From Pontibacter ramchanderi (GTDB taxonomy: Bacteria; Bacteroidota; Bacteroidia; Cytophagales; Hymenobacteraceae), in NCBI RefSeq assembly GCF_002846395.1, contig NZ_PJMU01000001.1, forward strand, positions 682,001-746,000: a DNA stretch of 64,000 bases. The letters run 5' to 3'. Positions 26,586 to 36,884 of this stretch are shown here, piece by piece; position 1 is the first letter of the stretch, and each line of letters begins with the position of its first letter. A program made the position numbers and the translations under genes. The notes below the pieces were generated by a model. That model saw nothing but the letters and a program-made list of their open reading frames with translations. It was not told the DNA's origin and did no database searches.

Positions 26586-26930
26586 TTACTTCACTTTATC
26601 AACGATGCTTTTGAAAGCTTCCGGATGGTTCATCGCCAGGTCAGCAAGTACTTTGCGGTTCAGGTCGATGTTTGCCTTCTTCAGGGCGCCCATTAGTTGA
26701 GAGTAAGACATGCCATGCTCACGTGCACCTGCGTTAATACGCTGGATCCAAAGGGCGCGGAAATCTCTCTTTTTCGCTTTTCTGTCGCGGTAAGCATAAA
26801 GCAAACCTTTTTCAATTGCGTTTTTCGCAACTGTCCAGACATTCTTGCGACGGCCAAAGTAACCCTTGGCCATTTTCATCATTTTCTTTCTTCTGTGTCG
26901 CGCTGCGACAACGTTTACCGATCTAGGCAT
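26586..26930 (-). CDS. rplT: 50S ribosomal protein L20
   Basis: This 114-aa large-subunit assembly protein binds 23S rRNA. The sequence [20 protein letters not shown] and [20 protein letters not shown] followed by [20 protein letters not shown] is diagnostic. It is the last gene of the thrS-infC-rpmI-rplT block, 97 bp after rpmI. In other bacteria L20 represses this operon by binding its mRNA; I see no structure here that proves this for the present organism. Confidence 0.97.
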   Translation of the reverse strand: MPRSVNVVAARHRRKKMMKMAKGYFGRRKNVWTVAKNAIEKGLLYAYRDRKAKKRDFRALWIQRINAGAREHGMSYSQLMGALKKANIDLNRKVLADLAMNHPEAFKSIVDKVK

Positions 26931-27027
26931 TTTGTAAAAAGTTTTGGCGGCTGGTGATCCGTTTTGATCTTCAGTAAACCAGGCACCGGGTTCGTACTAA
27001 AAAATTAACCGTTCTAACTCCGGGGAA

Positions 27028-27222
27028 TTAGATTTGAAGCATCAGCTTCACTCTGTCCATATCAGCTGTACTAACAAGGCCAGCGTGTGTCAGGTTACGC
27101 TTCTGCTTCGTCGTTTTCTTGGTCAGGATGTGGCTTTTGTAAGCGTGCTTACGCTTAATCTTGCCAGTACCTGTCAAAGAAAAACGCTTCTTTGCACCAG
27201 ATTTTGTTTTAACTTTTGGCAT
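27028..27222 (-). CDS. rpmI: 50S ribosomal protein L35
   Basis: This 64-aa basic ribosomal protein starts [20 protein letters not shown] and continues [20 protein letters not shown], the family signature. It lies 23 nt after infC and 97 bp before rplT, in the usual order. Nothing unusual is seen. Confidence 0.97.
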   Translation of the reverse strand: MPKVKTKSGAKKRFSLTGTGKIKRKHAYKSHILTKKTTKQKRNLTHAGLVSTADMDRVKLMLQI

Positions 27223-27245
27223 GTGTATATAATTAATGAAACAAA

Positions 27246-27809
27246 TTACTTTTTAACAGCAGGCGCGGCTTTCGGCGAAAGGATCAGAAACATGCGTTTT
27301 CCTTCCAGCTTAGGCAGCTGCTCTACTTTTGCGATGTCCTCCAGTGCCTGTGCAAATTTCAGCAACAGGATCTCGCCTCTTTCCTTGAACACGATCGTAC
27401 GTCCAACAAAATGCACGTAAGACTTGATCTTGAAACCACTTTCGAGGAAAGACTTGGCATGCTTCAACTTAAACTCAAAGTCGTGGTCATCTGTGTTGGG
27501 GCCGAAACGGATCTCCTTGATGACTACCTTCTGAGCTTTGGCTTTCATCTCACGTGTTTTCTTCTTCTGCTCGTACTTGAATTTCGAGTAGTCGATGATG
27601 CGGCATACCGGTGGATTAGCAGTTGGCGAAATCTCAACCAGGTCAAGATTCTGCTCGTTCGCTATTTTCTGAGCATCTCTTGTTGAGTATACCCCCTGCT
27701 CTACATTGTCACCAACTAACCGGACTTCTCTGGCAGTTATCTTATCATTGACTTTGTATGGCTCCTCCACTTTTCCGCGTGGGATGTAGCGCTTGTTTGG
27801 CGTAGCTAT
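27246..27809 (-). CDS. infC: Translation initiation factor IF-3, apparently with an AUA start codon
   Basis: This 187-aa factor binds the 30S subunit and rejects non-AUG starts. The conserved body, [20 protein letters not shown] to [20 protein letters not shown], is clear. The first standard start codon is a GTG at 27770, but the frame stays open 13 codons further upstream ([13 protein letters not shown]), resembling the basic N-terminal leader of other Cytophagales IF-3s. There it meets ATA at 27809, preceded at 7 nt by AAGGAGG and, 12 nt before the ATA, an in-frame TAA. infC uses AUU in E. coli for IF-3 autocontrol, so AUA is plausible here. The gene is 80 nt downstream of thrS. Confidence 0.85.
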   Translation of the reverse strand: MATPNKRYIPRGKVEEPYKVNDKITAREVRLVGDNVEQGVYSTRDAQKIANEQNLDLVEISPTANPPVCRIIDYSKFKYEQKKKTREMKAKAQKVVIKEIRFGPNTDDHDFEFKLKHAKSFLESGFKIKSYVHFVGRTIVFKERGEILLLKFAQALEDIAKVEQLPKLEGKRMFLILSPKAAPAVKK

Positions 27810-27816
27810 AGTTTTA

Positions 27817-27823
27817 CCTCCTT
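27817..27823 (-). promoter_or_regulatory. Strong Shine-Dalgarno sequence of infC
   Basis: AAGGAGG lies 7 nt before the ATA codon at 27809. Strong Shine-Dalgarno sites are uncommon in Bacteroidota, so its presence supports initiation at this unusual codon rather than at the GTG 39 nt further on. Confidence 0.7.
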
Positions 27824-27889
27824 AAATTTAGTTTCTACAATCAGGGTGCGAATATCGCACATTTTATATCAAGAAAAAAATATCTCCTG

Positions 27890-29830
27890 CTAATTGTTCA
27901 GTATCTCAGCGATTTTTGACTCAAAACTGGCGATAAAATCCGTCACTGGCATCGTACCCAGATCGCCTTCCCCGTGTCTGCGGACCGATACCGCTCCGTT
28001 TTCCTGCTCCTTCTCCCCTACAATCAGCATATAAGGCACTTTGCGTACTTCCGCATCGCGTATCTTACGACCAATCTTCTCGTCGCGGTTATCTACAAAA
28101 CCACGAATATCGTGCTGTTGCAGCTGGTCGTACAATTGCTGCGCAAAGTCATGGTATTTCTCCGAGATAGGCAGAATAGCAAATTGCTCAGGGCTTAGCC
28201 ACAGCGGGAAGTTACCGCCACAGTGCTCGATCAGTACAGCCACGAAACGCTCCAACGAGCCGAATGGCGCGCGGTGGATCATAACAGGGCGGTGCTTCTG
28301 GTTATCTGCGCCGATGTATTCGAGCTGGAACCTTTCTGGTAAGTTATAATCGACCTGAATAGTTCCCAACTGCCATTTACGGCCCAACGCATCACGCACC
28401 ATAAAGTCTAGCTTCGGTCCATAAAACGCAGCCTCCCCTAACTCAGTTACAGTCGGCAAGCCTTTCTCGGCGGCAGCCTCGATGATCGCATTCTCGGCTT
28501 TCTCCCACAGTTCATCAGCACCGATGTACTTGGCCTTGTTTTCCGGGTCGCGCAACGAGATCTGGGCTGTATAGTCTTCGAAACCCAGGGCGCTGAAAAC
28601 ATACAGTACCAGGTCGATCACTTTCTTAAACTCATCCTTCACCTGGTCCGGACGGCAGAAAATATGGGCGTCGTCTTGCGTAAAGCCGCGAACGCGGGTC
28701 AGACCGTGCAGCTCGCCGCTTTGCTCGTAGCGGTATACGGTGCCAAACTCCGCCAGACGCACCGGTAATTCCTTATAAGAGCGCGGACGGGTCTTGTAAA
28801 TTTCGCAGTGGTGCGGGCAGTTCATCGGCTTCAGAAAGAACTCCTCGCCCTCGTTTGGCGTCTTGATCGGCTGAAACGAGTCTGCACCGTACTTATCGTA
28901 GTGCCCTGAGGTTACATACAGTTCTTTGCTGCCAATGTGTGGCGTCACAACCGGCTGATAACCTGCTTTTACCTGTGCTTTGCGCATGAACTGCTCCAGG
29001 CGCTCACGCAGCAGCGTACCTTTTGGCAACCAAAGTGGCAAGCCCATTCCTACTTTCTCTGAAAAAGCAAAAAGCTCCAGCTCCTTGCCCAACTTGCGGT
29101 GGTCGCGTTTCTTGGCCTCTTCCAGGCGCTCCAGGTACTCTGCCAGCTCTTTTTGTTTCGGGAAGGTAATGCCATAGATGCGTGTCAGCTGCTTGCTTTT
29201 CTCGTCACCTCTCCAGTAAGCACCGGCTACGTTCATCAGCTTGGCCGCTTTAATGAAGCCAGTATTCGGGATGTGCGGTCCACGGCAGAGGTCTACAAAG
29301 TTGCCTTGGGTATAGAACGTGATAGAGCCGTCCTCCAGGTCCTTGATCAGGTCAAGCTTATACTCATCGCCCTTTTCAGTGAAGTACTTGATGGCATCCG
29401 CTTTCGAAACTTCCTGGCGTTTGTACTCATTTTTGGCACGCGCCAGTTCCAGCATTTTTTGCTCTACCTGGGCGAAGTCGTCCTGCGAAAAGGTTTTACC
29501 CTCGCCCAGGTCCACGTCATAGTAAAAGCCGTTTTCAACCGGCGGTCCAATACCGAATTTTATGCCTGGGTACAAGGCCTCCAGCGCTTCAGCCAACAAG
29601 TGAGCCGAAGAGTGCCAGAAGGTGTTTTTGCCCAGATCGTCGTTCCAGGTGAGGAGTTGCACACTAGCATCTTCGTCAATGGGGCGAGACAGATCCCAAA
29701 CGGAACCGTTCACCTTTACGGCCAGCACGTTTCGGGCAAGGCCTTCGCTAATGCTGGTAGCGATCTCGAGGCCTGTTACGCCCTTATCATACTGACGTAC
29801 AGAGCCATCTGGCAAAGTGATGTTGATCAT
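27890..29830 (-). CDS. thrS: Threonyl-tRNA synthetase
   Basis: This 646-aa class II synthetase has an N-terminal TGS domain ([20 protein letters not shown]), an editing domain with [11 protein letters not shown] and the CRGPH motif ([12 protein letters not shown]), a catalytic core with [20 protein letters not shown] and [17 protein letters not shown], and a C-terminal anticodon-binding domain ([17 protein letters not shown]). The zinc ligands Cys/His are present. Length and domains are complete. It leads the thrS-infC-rpmI-rplT block and follows a TPR lipoprotein gene by 21 bp, so transcription may start further upstream. Confidence 0.97.
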   Translation of the reverse strand: MINITLPDGSVRQYDKGVTGLEIATSISEGLARNVLAVKVNGSVWDLSRPIDEDASVQLLTWNDDLGKNTFWHSSAHLLAEALEALYPGIKFGIGPPVENGFYYDVDLGEGKTFSQDDFAQVEQKMLELARAKNEYKRQEVSKADAIKYFTEKGDEYKLDLIKDLEDGSITFYTQGNFVDLCRGPHIPNTGFIKAAKLMNVAGAYWRGDEKSKQLTRIYGITFPKQKELAEYLERLEEAKKRDHRKLGKELELFAFSEKVGMGLPLWLPKGTLLRERLEQFMRKAQVKAGYQPVVTPHIGSKELYVTSGHYDKYGADSFQPIKTPNEGEEFFLKPMNCPHHCEIYKTRPRSYKELPVRLAEFGTVYRYEQSGELHGLTRVRGFTQDDAHIFCRPDQVKDEFKKVIDLVLYVFSALGFEDYTAQISLRDPENKAKYIGADELWEKAENAIIEAAAEKGLPTVTELGEAAFYGPKLDFMVRDALGRKWQLGTIQVDYNLPERFQLEYIGADNQKHRPVMIHRAPFGSLERFVAVLIEHCGGNFPLWLSPEQFAILPISEKYHDFAQQLYDQLQQHDIRGFVDNRDEKIGRKIRDAEVRKVPYMLIVGEKEQENGAVSVRRHGEGDLGTMPVTDFIASFESKIAEILNN

Positions 29831-29851
29831 GTTTTTTTCTTAGGTATCGTG

Positions 29852-30931
29852 TTAAAAGCCCCGCTGCCTGACAGCCATACTGTCAAGCTGGGGTCTGGGT
29901 CTTTCTAATTTATATCGGAGCCGGGCAACGCTTTGCCTGGCATAGCTATGCTTGGGCTCTATTATGAGCATGCGCTCGTAAGTGCGCAGTGCTGCCAGGT
30001 TCTCCCCTAAGCGCTCCAGGCTGCTTGCCTTTATTGAAAGCGCTTTGAGCGTACTGCTATACCTTGGCGACTTTTCTAAGTGCTGCAAGGCCATTTCAAG
30101 CTCACCTAGTCCATGCCGCAGCTGCGCCACCTGGAAGTGAGTCGCCTGCATGGTATCCGATAAGGCGAGCGCTCTTTCAAAACTAACCAGGGCACTATCC
30201 TTTCGGGTGGCCTGCAGCTGCAGCATACCTTTATAATGCCATAGCTCCGGATCCTTTGGGGCTAAACGCAGTCCGTGCTCGGTATGCTCACGTGCCTGGG
30301 CCATGTTCAGTTGAGCCAGGTATAAGCCGGCTATGGAACGATGCGTTTCCGCAAAGTCAGGATTGAGCTCCAGCGCCTGCCGGTAGTGCCTGATAGCAAC
30401 CACCGTATCACCAGTCATTTCCGACACCCTGCCTTTAAAATAGATCGCATGCGGATCGTCGGGTGACAGCTCAAGCGCTTGCCGTGCAAACTGAGCCGCC
30501 TTTGCATACTCCTTCCGGTCCAGGTATAGCTCCGTTAAAAGCACATAGAGTGAGGAACTCTCGTAGGAATTCCGTTCAGCCTGCAATGCCAGGGGAAGTG
30601 CTTCGTCGTGGCGCCCCTTCAGGTATAGCACCTGCGCTTTTACAAAGAAGTTGGCAGGCTCTCTCGAGAGCTTAATTGCTTCGTTTACATCGCTTAGCGC
30701 TTTGTCAAGTTCGCCCTGCCGCAACAGCACCATCGCTCTTCTTGCGTACAGGCTGCCATCGCGTTTAGACCGCTCGATGGCATCACTGAGACTCACGAGT
30801 TGCTTTGCTGGATCCTCCACCGCCACTGCTTGCAGGTCCACCATCTGCTCACGGGCTCCTTCTTCTTTGATGCAGCCTGACAGAGTCAAAACCAACAACA
30901 CTACCCAACTTAAGGACCAACGAGACATCAT
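29852..30931 (-). CDS. TPR-repeat lipoprotein
   Basis: This 359-aa protein has a lipoprotein signal (WVVLLVLTLSGC, Cys about residue 20) followed by eight or so TPR units, for example AVVLRQG-type helices, PDDPHAIYFKGRVSEMTGDT, ALELNPDFAETHRSIAGLYL and DPELWHYKGMLQLQATRKDS. TPR lipoproteins of this type are common in Bacteroidota and usually act as protein-interaction scaffolds on periplasmic membrane faces. No enzymatic motif is visible. It lies 21 bp upstream of thrS and may share its transcript. Confidence 0.8.
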   Translation of the reverse strand: MMSRWSLSWVVLLVLTLSGCIKEEGAREQMVDLQAVAVEDPAKQLVSLSDAIERSKRDGSLYARRAMVLLRQGELDKALSDVNEAIKLSREPANFFVKAQVLYLKGRHDEALPLALQAERNSYESSSLYVLLTELYLDRKEYAKAAQFARQALELSPDDPHAIYFKGRVSEMTGDTVVAIRHYRQALELNPDFAETHRSIAGLYLAQLNMAQAREHTEHGLRLAPKDPELWHYKGMLQLQATRKDSALVSFERALALSDTMQATHFQVAQLRHGLGELEMALQHLEKSPRYSSTLKALSIKASSLERLGENLAALRTYERMLIIEPKHSYARQSVARLRYKLERPRPQLDSMAVRQRGF

Positions 30932-31020
30932 GTGCGGTCTTTTCTTATACTCTAGATTGGCGCTAAATTATAGATAATTTGCCTAAATACCGACAAACAA
31001 TAGCCCTTATAGTTTAAGAG

Positions 31021-31066
31021 TAAAGCAAAGGGCCTACTACCAAACGGAAGCAGGCCCTTTGCTTTA
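31021..31066 (-). terminator. Hairpin terminator between the two TPR genes
   Basis: The left arm 31021-31035 and right arm 31052-31066 are perfect 15-bp complements around a 16-nt loop. It lies just beyond the stop of the 31080-31871 gene on the minus strand; the T-tract is weak. Confidence 0.75.
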
Positions 31067-31079
31067 GCAGTATACCTTG

Positions 31080-31871
31080 TTACTTCTGAAAGGCTTGCAG
31101 CATGATTTTACAACGCCTGCTTAACTCCAACTCTTCTTTCGTCTGCAGATTTATATTCTGGGCCATAGCACGCTGTAGTGTATACACGCAGGCTTCTTTA
31201 TTTTTCATTTCCTGATAGATATTGGCCAGGTCGAAGTAATAACGCAGGTTATTTGGGTTATGCAAAATGGCCATTTCCATAGCATAGATAGCATCCTTGT
31301 TTGTGGCGGTCTTCTCTGTCATTCCGCCCAGCATAACTTTATAGGTTGTGATCTCTGCGAAATTGAGATTTGCCATTTTAAAGTACCAGCGACCAAGCAG
31401 ATGCCAGGCATCCGCGTAGGTCTCGTCTGCCGCAAGGGCTCCATCCAGGTATGATTTCGTTTCACCGATCAGGGCCAGCCGCTGTTTCGGGCCAGACACC
31501 ATGGCCAAGGAAGCTAGTGATAGCGCCATTGCATAGTTGGAACGGGCACCTGTAGAATCTAACAAGAAAGCGCGGTGCGCATACGTCCTGGCCGTGCTGA
31601 AATGATTGAGTTTGCGGGTGTCGTCCGAGAAACGGTTTCCCATCAGGCTATGTAAAAGGCTGGCCTGGCAAAGCGCCTCCAGATTTGATTCGTCAGCCGC
31701 GATAATCTGCTCATATACAGCCAGGGCCTCCGTTTCCTTATACTGCTCTTTCAGCTCGTATGCCTTCTTTAAAAGCACATCATGCCCGGAATCTCCTAAC
31801 GCGTCCAGCGGACGAACCAGGAATCCGAGCATGATGATAAGAATAGGTACAGCTTTGAAAAACACTCGCAT
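31080..31871 (-). CDS. Secreted TPR protein
   Basis: This 263-aa protein has an N-terminal hydrophobic signal or anchor (FFKAVPILIIMLGFLVRPLDALG) and helical repeats. AVYEQIIAADESNLEALCQA and the ARTYAHRAFLLDSTGARSNYAMA block, then ADAWHLLGRWYFKMANLNFAE, resemble the RMDN-like TPR proteins annotated in Bacteroidota. A second set of repeats (AILHNPNNLRYYFDLANIYQ) ends the protein. It lies 62 bp after parC on the same strand, so it may be the tail of the parE-parC transcript. Function is unknown. Confidence 0.7.
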   Translation of the reverse strand: MRVFFKAVPILIIMLGFLVRPLDALGDSGHDVLLKKAYELKEQYKETEALAVYEQIIAADESNLEALCQASLLHSLMGNRFSDDTRKLNHFSTARTYAHRAFLLDSTGARSNYAMALSLASLAMVSGPKQRLALIGETKSYLDGALAADETYADAWHLLGRWYFKMANLNFAEITTYKVMLGGMTEKTATNKDAIYAMEMAILHNPNNLRYYFDLANIYQEMKNKEACVYTLQRAMAQNINLQTKEELELSRRCKIMLQAFQK

Positions 31872-31932
31872 AATCTGTAATAAGCAACCTAATATATTGC
31901 TTTAAAACGACTTATGCAAAAAAGGATTTAAT

Positions 31933-34680
31933 TTAGAACAAATCCAGTTGTTTCTTTTTCTTCAAAGCCTTGTTTGCACTGTCGCCATCTGATAGTTCTT
32001 CTACGGCTTCTAGCACAACAGGTTGGGCACCACTGGCTTTGGCAGCTTCTTCGGCCAGCTCCTTCAGCTCTGAAGGCAGTGTTACCGCCTCGCGCTTTGT
32101 AGTAACTTTCTTAGCTTTAGGTTTCTCTTCCTGCTCCACTTCGTCCATTTTCGGGACTTTCACGTCGAAGATCTTGAAGTAACTGAGCTTATTACCCATG
32201 GCCTTCCACCCCTTCACGTCGATGAACTCGCTAAGCAACAGTTTCTCCGTCTCTTTCTCGCCCCGCAGCGAACGCTTGAAGCTGATGGTAGCCATCGGAA
32301 CAGAGTGGGTAGACACGGCTTCCAGCCTGGAATTCTTGGTCTCAGGTATAAAGCTGAATTTTTTCCCTACTGTAGAAGTTTCGATACGGAAACGCTTTAC
32401 ATAATAGGTCTTATTATCTCCTTCATAATAAATAGCTGACACTACCAGCTCCGGATCGAACTTCTGCAGCACCTTGATCTTTTCTACTGTGTAATGGTTG
32501 GCCAGATCGAATGTTGTCTGCTCATAAGTACCGTCTTCGTAAACCACCAGAATCGTGTCATCAGTGTTGAACGAGCCCAGATAACGACCACGGCCCTCGG
32601 TGTTCAGTCGGCCGATTACCTCGTCGTAGAAGATCTCGCGTCCGCCCAGGGTCGACTCGCCCAGACTCTTCTGCACCACTTTCTTGATCGGGTACTTCGT
32701 CACGATATTACCGTTTGATCCTTTGCCTTTTATCATCAGTTCGGCAAAGTCGTAGTCGAAGGATTTAATTCGTGCTGAAGCATTTGGAGAAAGGGTTATA
32801 CTTACCACCTCCGACTCCGAATTCGGGTTAGCAGTCAGGTAATGTACCTTAGAGCCTTTCTCTCCTTTCGTCAGATCATATTCCTTATCACGGGTGATCG
32901 ATTTCACAGAGAAACGCTTCGCATAGGACACACCGGACTTGCCGTCCACATAGATCATGTTGTAGACCATGTGCTCGTCGTTCTTGTTGTACACGCCGGC
33001 CATGATGATGTCTTTTCCTACGAAAGTCTTCTCGGCTACCTTGGTCACCGTGAACTTGCCATCCTTGCGGAACACGATGATATCGTCCATATCAGAGCAG
33101 TCGCACACGAACTCGTCCTTACGCAAACCGGTGCCGATGAAGCCGTCTTTGGCGTTCATGTAAAGCTTCTGGTTAGCGATCGCAACTTTCTGTGCTGTAA
33201 TCACATCAAAGGTTTTCACCTGTGTCTTGCGGTCGCGTCCCTGACCATACTTTTTCAGCAAGCCTTCGAAGTATGCGATCGCATAACGGATCAGGTTGGC
33301 CAAGTTATCATCCACCTCTGCCATCTCCTCTTCCAGCTTCTTGATGTATTCGTCAGCTTTAAAGGAGTCGTACTTGGAAATACGCTTGATCTTGATCTCA
33401 GTCAGGCGAATAATGTCCTCTTCCGTTACCTCGCGGCGGAGAAGTTTTTTGAACGGATCCAGACCTTTGTCAATGGCCTCCAGCACGGCTTCCCAGGTTT
33501 CACACTCCTCGATGTCGCGGTAAATGCGGTTCTCGATGAAGATCTTCTCAAGTGAAGAGTAATGCCACTTGTCTTCCAGTTCACCTTTGCGGATCTCGAG
33601 CTCACGCTTGAGCAGGTCCACTGTCTTGAATGTGGAAATGCGCAGCAACTCGTCCACACTCAAAAAGTGCGGCTTCTCGTCGATGATCACACAGGTGTTT
33701 GGCGAGATAGACACTTCACAGTCCGTGAACGCATAGAGCGCGTCCATGGTCAGGTCCGGCGATACACCTGGAGGCAGTTGAATCTGTATTTCCACATCAG
33801 CAGCCGTGTTGTCGACTACCTTCTTAATTTTGATCTTGTTGTTCTCGCTTGCCTTTACGATCGACTCCATCAGGCCTGTAGTGGTAATACCATAAGGCAC
33901 GTCACGGATGATCAGCATGGTTTTGTCAACCTTCTCAATCGTGGCACGCACCCGGATCTTACCGCCGCGCATACCTGAGTTGTAGTTGGTCACGTCGACC
34001 AAACCGCCATTCGGGAAGTCCGGCAGCAAGGTTGTACTGCGACCTTTCAGCACATCAATCGAGCCTTTGATCAGCTCCTTGAAGTTGTGCGGCATGATCT
34101 TGGTCGAGAGACCAACGGCTATACCTTCCACACCCTGCGCAAGCAGCAGCGGGAACTTCACTGGCAAAGTCACCGGCTCGTTTTTACGGCCGTCGTAACT
34201 CAACTGCCAGAGCGTGGTCTGCGGATTGAACACCACATCCAGCGCAAACTTCGATAGGCGGGCCTCGATGTAACGTGGCGCCGCCGCGCTGTCACCCGTG
34301 CGCACGTCGCCCCAGTTACCCTGCGTCTCGATCAACAGATCTTTCTGACCCAGGTTCACCATGGCGTCGCCGATAGAAGCATCGCCGTGCGGGTGGTACT
34401 GCATGGTCTGACCGATCACGTTGGCCACTTTGTTGAAGCGCCCGTCGTCCATCTCTTTCATCGCATGCAGGATGCGGCGCTGTACGGGCTTCAAACCGTC
34501 CTCGATGGCAGGAACGGCACGCTCCAGAATTACATAAGAAGCATAGTCGAGGAACCAGTTTTCGTACAGACCGGATACCGGCGTCACGTTATGGATCACT
34601 TCTTCGTCACCGTCTGTAAATGCAACCTCTAGCTCGTCTTCTCTTTCTATACCTTCGTTGTTCAGTTCGTCGTTATGCAT
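31933..34680 (-). CDS. parC: DNA topoisomerase IV subunit A
   Basis: This 915-aa type IIA topoisomerase breakage-rejoining subunit decatenates replicated chromosomes. The start is the ATG at 34680 ([10 protein letters not shown]), which overlaps the parE stop by 8 bp. Visible are the winged-helix DNA gate [20 protein letters not shown], the quinolone-pocket region [13 protein letters not shown], and the active-site Tyr in [14 protein letters not shown]. The C-terminal beta-pinwheel carries no GyrA box that I can see, consistent with ParC rather than GyrA. It ends in a Lys-rich tail ([11 protein letters not shown]). Pairing with parE confirms the call. Confidence 0.93.
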   Translation of the reverse strand: MHNDELNNEGIEREDELEVAFTDGDEEVIHNVTPVSGLYENWFLDYASYVILERAVPAIEDGLKPVQRRILHAMKEMDDGRFNKVANVIGQTMQYHPHGDASIGDAMVNLGQKDLLIETQGNWGDVRTGDSAAAPRYIEARLSKFALDVVFNPQTTLWQLSYDGRKNEPVTLPVKFPLLLAQGVEGIAVGLSTKIMPHNFKELIKGSIDVLKGRSTTLLPDFPNGGLVDVTNYNSGMRGGKIRVRATIEKVDKTMLIIRDVPYGITTTGLMESIVKASENNKIKIKKVVDNTAADVEIQIQLPPGVSPDLTMDALYAFTDCEVSISPNTCVIIDEKPHFLSVDELLRISTFKTVDLLKRELEIRKGELEDKWHYSSLEKIFIENRIYRDIEECETWEAVLEAIDKGLDPFKKLLRREVTEEDIIRLTEIKIKRISKYDSFKADEYIKKLEEEMAEVDDNLANLIRYAIAYFEGLLKKYGQGRDRKTQVKTFDVITAQKVAIANQKLYMNAKDGFIGTGLRKDEFVCDCSDMDDIIVFRKDGKFTVTKVAEKTFVGKDIIMAGVYNKNDEHMVYNMIYVDGKSGVSYAKRFSVKSITRDKEYDLTKGEKGSKVHYLTANPNSESEVVSITLSPNASARIKSFDYDFAELMIKGKGSNGNIVTKYPIKKVVQKSLGESTLGGREIFYDEVIGRLNTEGRGRYLGSFNTDDTILVVYEDGTYEQTTFDLANHYTVEKIKVLQKFDPELVVSAIYYEGDNKTYYVKRFRIETSTVGKKFSFIPETKNSRLEAVSTHSVPMATISFKRSLRGEKETEKLLLSEFIDVKGWKAMGNKLSYFKIFDVKVPKMDEVEQEEKPKAKKVTTKREAVTLPSELKELAEEAAKASGAQPVVLEAVEELSDGDSANKALKKKKQLDLF

Positions 34681-36535
34681 ATACTTCCTCAACTATGTCT
34701 TTCTCAATCTTCAGGTTCTCAATAATAAATTGCTGACGCTCCGGCGTGTTCTTGCCCATGTAGTAGCTCAGCATTTTCTGTATCGTTGTATCCTTCTGCA
34801 GGAACACCGGCTTCAGCTTGATGTTATCGCCGATAAACTTGCCGAACTCGTCTGGCGAGATCTCACCCAGCCCCTTGAAACGGGTGATCTCCGGACGTTT
34901 GCCCAGCTTCTCAATGGCCGCCTGTTTCTCGGTTTCGTTGTAGCAATAGATCGTCTCTTTCTTGTTGCGTACCCTAAAGAGCGGCGTCTCCAGAATGTAC
35001 ACGTGGCCGTTTTTCACCAGATCCGGGAAGAACTGCAGGAAGAACGTGAGCAGCAGCAGACGGATGTGCATACCGTCCACGTCAGCGTCCGTTGCGATCA
35101 CCACACGGTTGTAGCGTAAGCCATCCAATCCCTCTTCAATGTTCAGTGCATGCTGCAGCAGGTTGAACTCTTCGTTCTCGTACACTACCTTTTTCTTCAG
35201 GCCATAGCAGTTCAGCGGCTTACCGCGCAAACTAAATACCGCCTCGGTGTCTACGTTGCGGGATTTGGTGATGGAACCACTCGCCGAGTCACCCTCCGTG
35301 ATAAATAAGGTGGAAAGCAGTGAATTCTCGTGCTTGTCTTCGTTGAAGTGCAGGCGGCAGTCGCGCAGCTTGCGGTTGTGCAGGTTAGCTTTCTTGGCAC
35401 GCTGGTTGGCCAGCTTCTTCACGCCCGCCATGTCCTTACGCTCCCGCTCACTTTGCTCGATACGCTTCTTCAGTGCCTCGGCCGTAGTCGGGTTCTTGTG
35501 CAGGTAGTTATCCAGCGCCTCTTTTACGAACTCGTTGATATAAGCCCGCACAGCCGGACCGTCTGGCCCCATTTCAATAGAGCCCAACTTGGTCTTGGTC
35601 TGCGATTCGAAAACCGGCTCCTGCACACGCAACGAGATGGCACCAATGATAGAGCCACGGATATCAGCCGCATCGTAGTCTTTCTTATAGAAGTCGCGCA
35701 CGGTTTTTACCACCGCCTCACGGAAAGCCGCCAGGTGCGTACCCCCCATAGTGGTATATTGACCGTTCACAAACGAATAGTATTCCTCGCCATAGTCGTT
35801 ACCATGCGTCAGCGCAAGCTCAATATCATTGCCTTTCAGGTGGATGATCGGGTAGCGCACGCTCTCCTCGTCGGCTTTGTTTCTGAGCAAGTCCAAAAGG
35901 CCGTTCTCAGAGTAGAATTTCTTGCCGTTGAAGTTAATCGTCAGGCCGGCGTTCAGGTATACGTAGTTCCAGATCTGGTTTTCCAGGTAATCCGGGTTGA
36001 ACTGGTAGTTCTTGAAAATAGTATCGTCTGGCGTAAACGTCGTCAGCGTACCGTTGCGCTGCGAAGTTGCCTCCAGCGGCATGTCGTTGGTCAGCACGCC
36101 ACGCTCAAACTCGGCGGCCTTCATCTGCCCGTCGCGCACGGACTGTATGCGGAAGTGGCTCGACAGAGCGTTTACCGCCTTGGTACCCACCCCGTTCAGA
36201 CCAACTGACTTCTGGAAGGCTTTGCTGTCGTACTTACCACCGGTATTGATCTTGCTCACACAGTCGATCACCTTGCCCAGCGGAATGCCGCGGCCATAGT
36301 CACGCACCTGCACCTTGTGGTCCGATATCTTGATATCAATGGTCTTGCCGAAACCCATCACGTGTTCGTCGATGGAGTTGTCGATCACCTCTTTCACCAA
36401 AATGTAAATACCATCATCAGCCGAAGAACCGTCTCCCAGCTTGCCGATGTACATACCGGGACGTAGCCTGATGTGTTCGCGGGGCTCCAGCGAGCGAATG
36501 CTGTCTTCGTTGTAATTATGCTCTAACTCTGCCAT
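34673..36535 (-). CDS. parE: DNA topoisomerase IV subunit B
   Basis: This 620-aa ATPase subunit of topoisomerase IV has the GHKL motifs [21 protein letters not shown] and [15 protein letters not shown], then the Toprim motif TEGDSASGS and the metal-binding [15 protein letters not shown]. Its 620-residue length and [13 protein letters not shown] segment fit ParE. The stop overlaps the parC start by 8 bp, so the two are translationally coupled. A consensus promoter lies about 140 bp upstream (36674-36704). Confidence 0.93.
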   Translation of the reverse strand: MAELEHNYNEDSIRSLEPREHIRLRPGMYIGKLGDGSSADDGIYILVKEVIDNSIDEHVMGFGKTIDIKISDHKVQVRDYGRGIPLGKVIDCVSKINTGGKYDSKAFQKSVGLNGVGTKAVNALSSHFRIQSVRDGQMKAAEFERGVLTNDMPLEATSQRNGTLTTFTPDDTIFKNYQFNPDYLENQIWNYVYLNAGLTINFNGKKFYSENGLLDLLRNKADEESVRYPIIHLKGNDIELALTHGNDYGEEYYSFVNGQYTTMGGTHLAAFREAVVKTVRDFYKKDYDAADIRGSIIGAISLRVQEPVFESQTKTKLGSIEMGPDGPAVRAYINEFVKEALDNYLHKNPTTAEALKKRIEQSERERKDMAGVKKLANQRAKKANLHNRKLRDCRLHFNEDKHENSLLSTLFITEGDSASGSITKSRNVDTEAVFSLRGKPLNCYGLKKKVVYENEEFNLLQHALNIEEGLDGLRYNRVVIATDADVDGMHIRLLLLTFFLQFFPDLVKNGHVYILETPLFRVRNKKETIYCYNETEKQAAIEKLGKRPEITRFKGLGEISPDEFGKFIGDNIKLKPVFLQKDTTIQKMLSYYMGKNTPERQQFIIENLKIEKDIVEEVYA

Positions 36536-36884
36536 TCTGTAAGCGTAAGTGTATTTGATTTAGTGGAATCACTCGGAAATATAGAAAAATAAAAGAAATC
36601 AGACGCCACAAATAGTTCTGGCGCTGGTCAGCTTCAATTTTAAGCGTAGGTTATTGCTAATATTTTTAGTCAACAAATATAGCCAAAATAGTTAAATACA
36701 TCAACTACTTCTATACAACCAATGCAGATTGCTTACAGTTCACAAAACGTAAATAAAAACTGTAGCATAATTTAGCTAAATTTATTAGCATAAAAATATT
36801 TAGATTTAACTATACTTAAGCACTACTTTTGCTGGCATCAATGCGGTTAAACACAGGCCGTATACCTTAATACTTGCGCACCCT
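36536..36884. other. A+T-rich divergent promoter spacer between parE and the AI-2E permease gene
   Basis: This is 349 bp without an open frame. It holds the parE promoter (36674-36704) and, on the plus strand, TACTTTTG (36824-36831) as a candidate -7 element for the permease. One dispersed heptamer TATACCT lies at about 36862. Nothing else is recognisable. Confidence 0.55.
36674..36704 (-). promoter_or_regulatory. Candidate promoter of parE-parC
   Basis: TTG (36704-36702), a 20-nt spacer and TATATTTG (36681-36674) on the minus strand fit the Bacteroidota consensus. Confidence 0.6.

Noticed and set aside
29099..29908. Open frame of 269 codons opposite thrS
   Set aside because: It is antisense to the conserved core of threonyl-tRNA synthetase and shows no domain.
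35330..36208. Open frame of 292 codons opposite parE
   Set aside because: It is antisense to the GHKL and transducer regions of parE and has no family resemblance.
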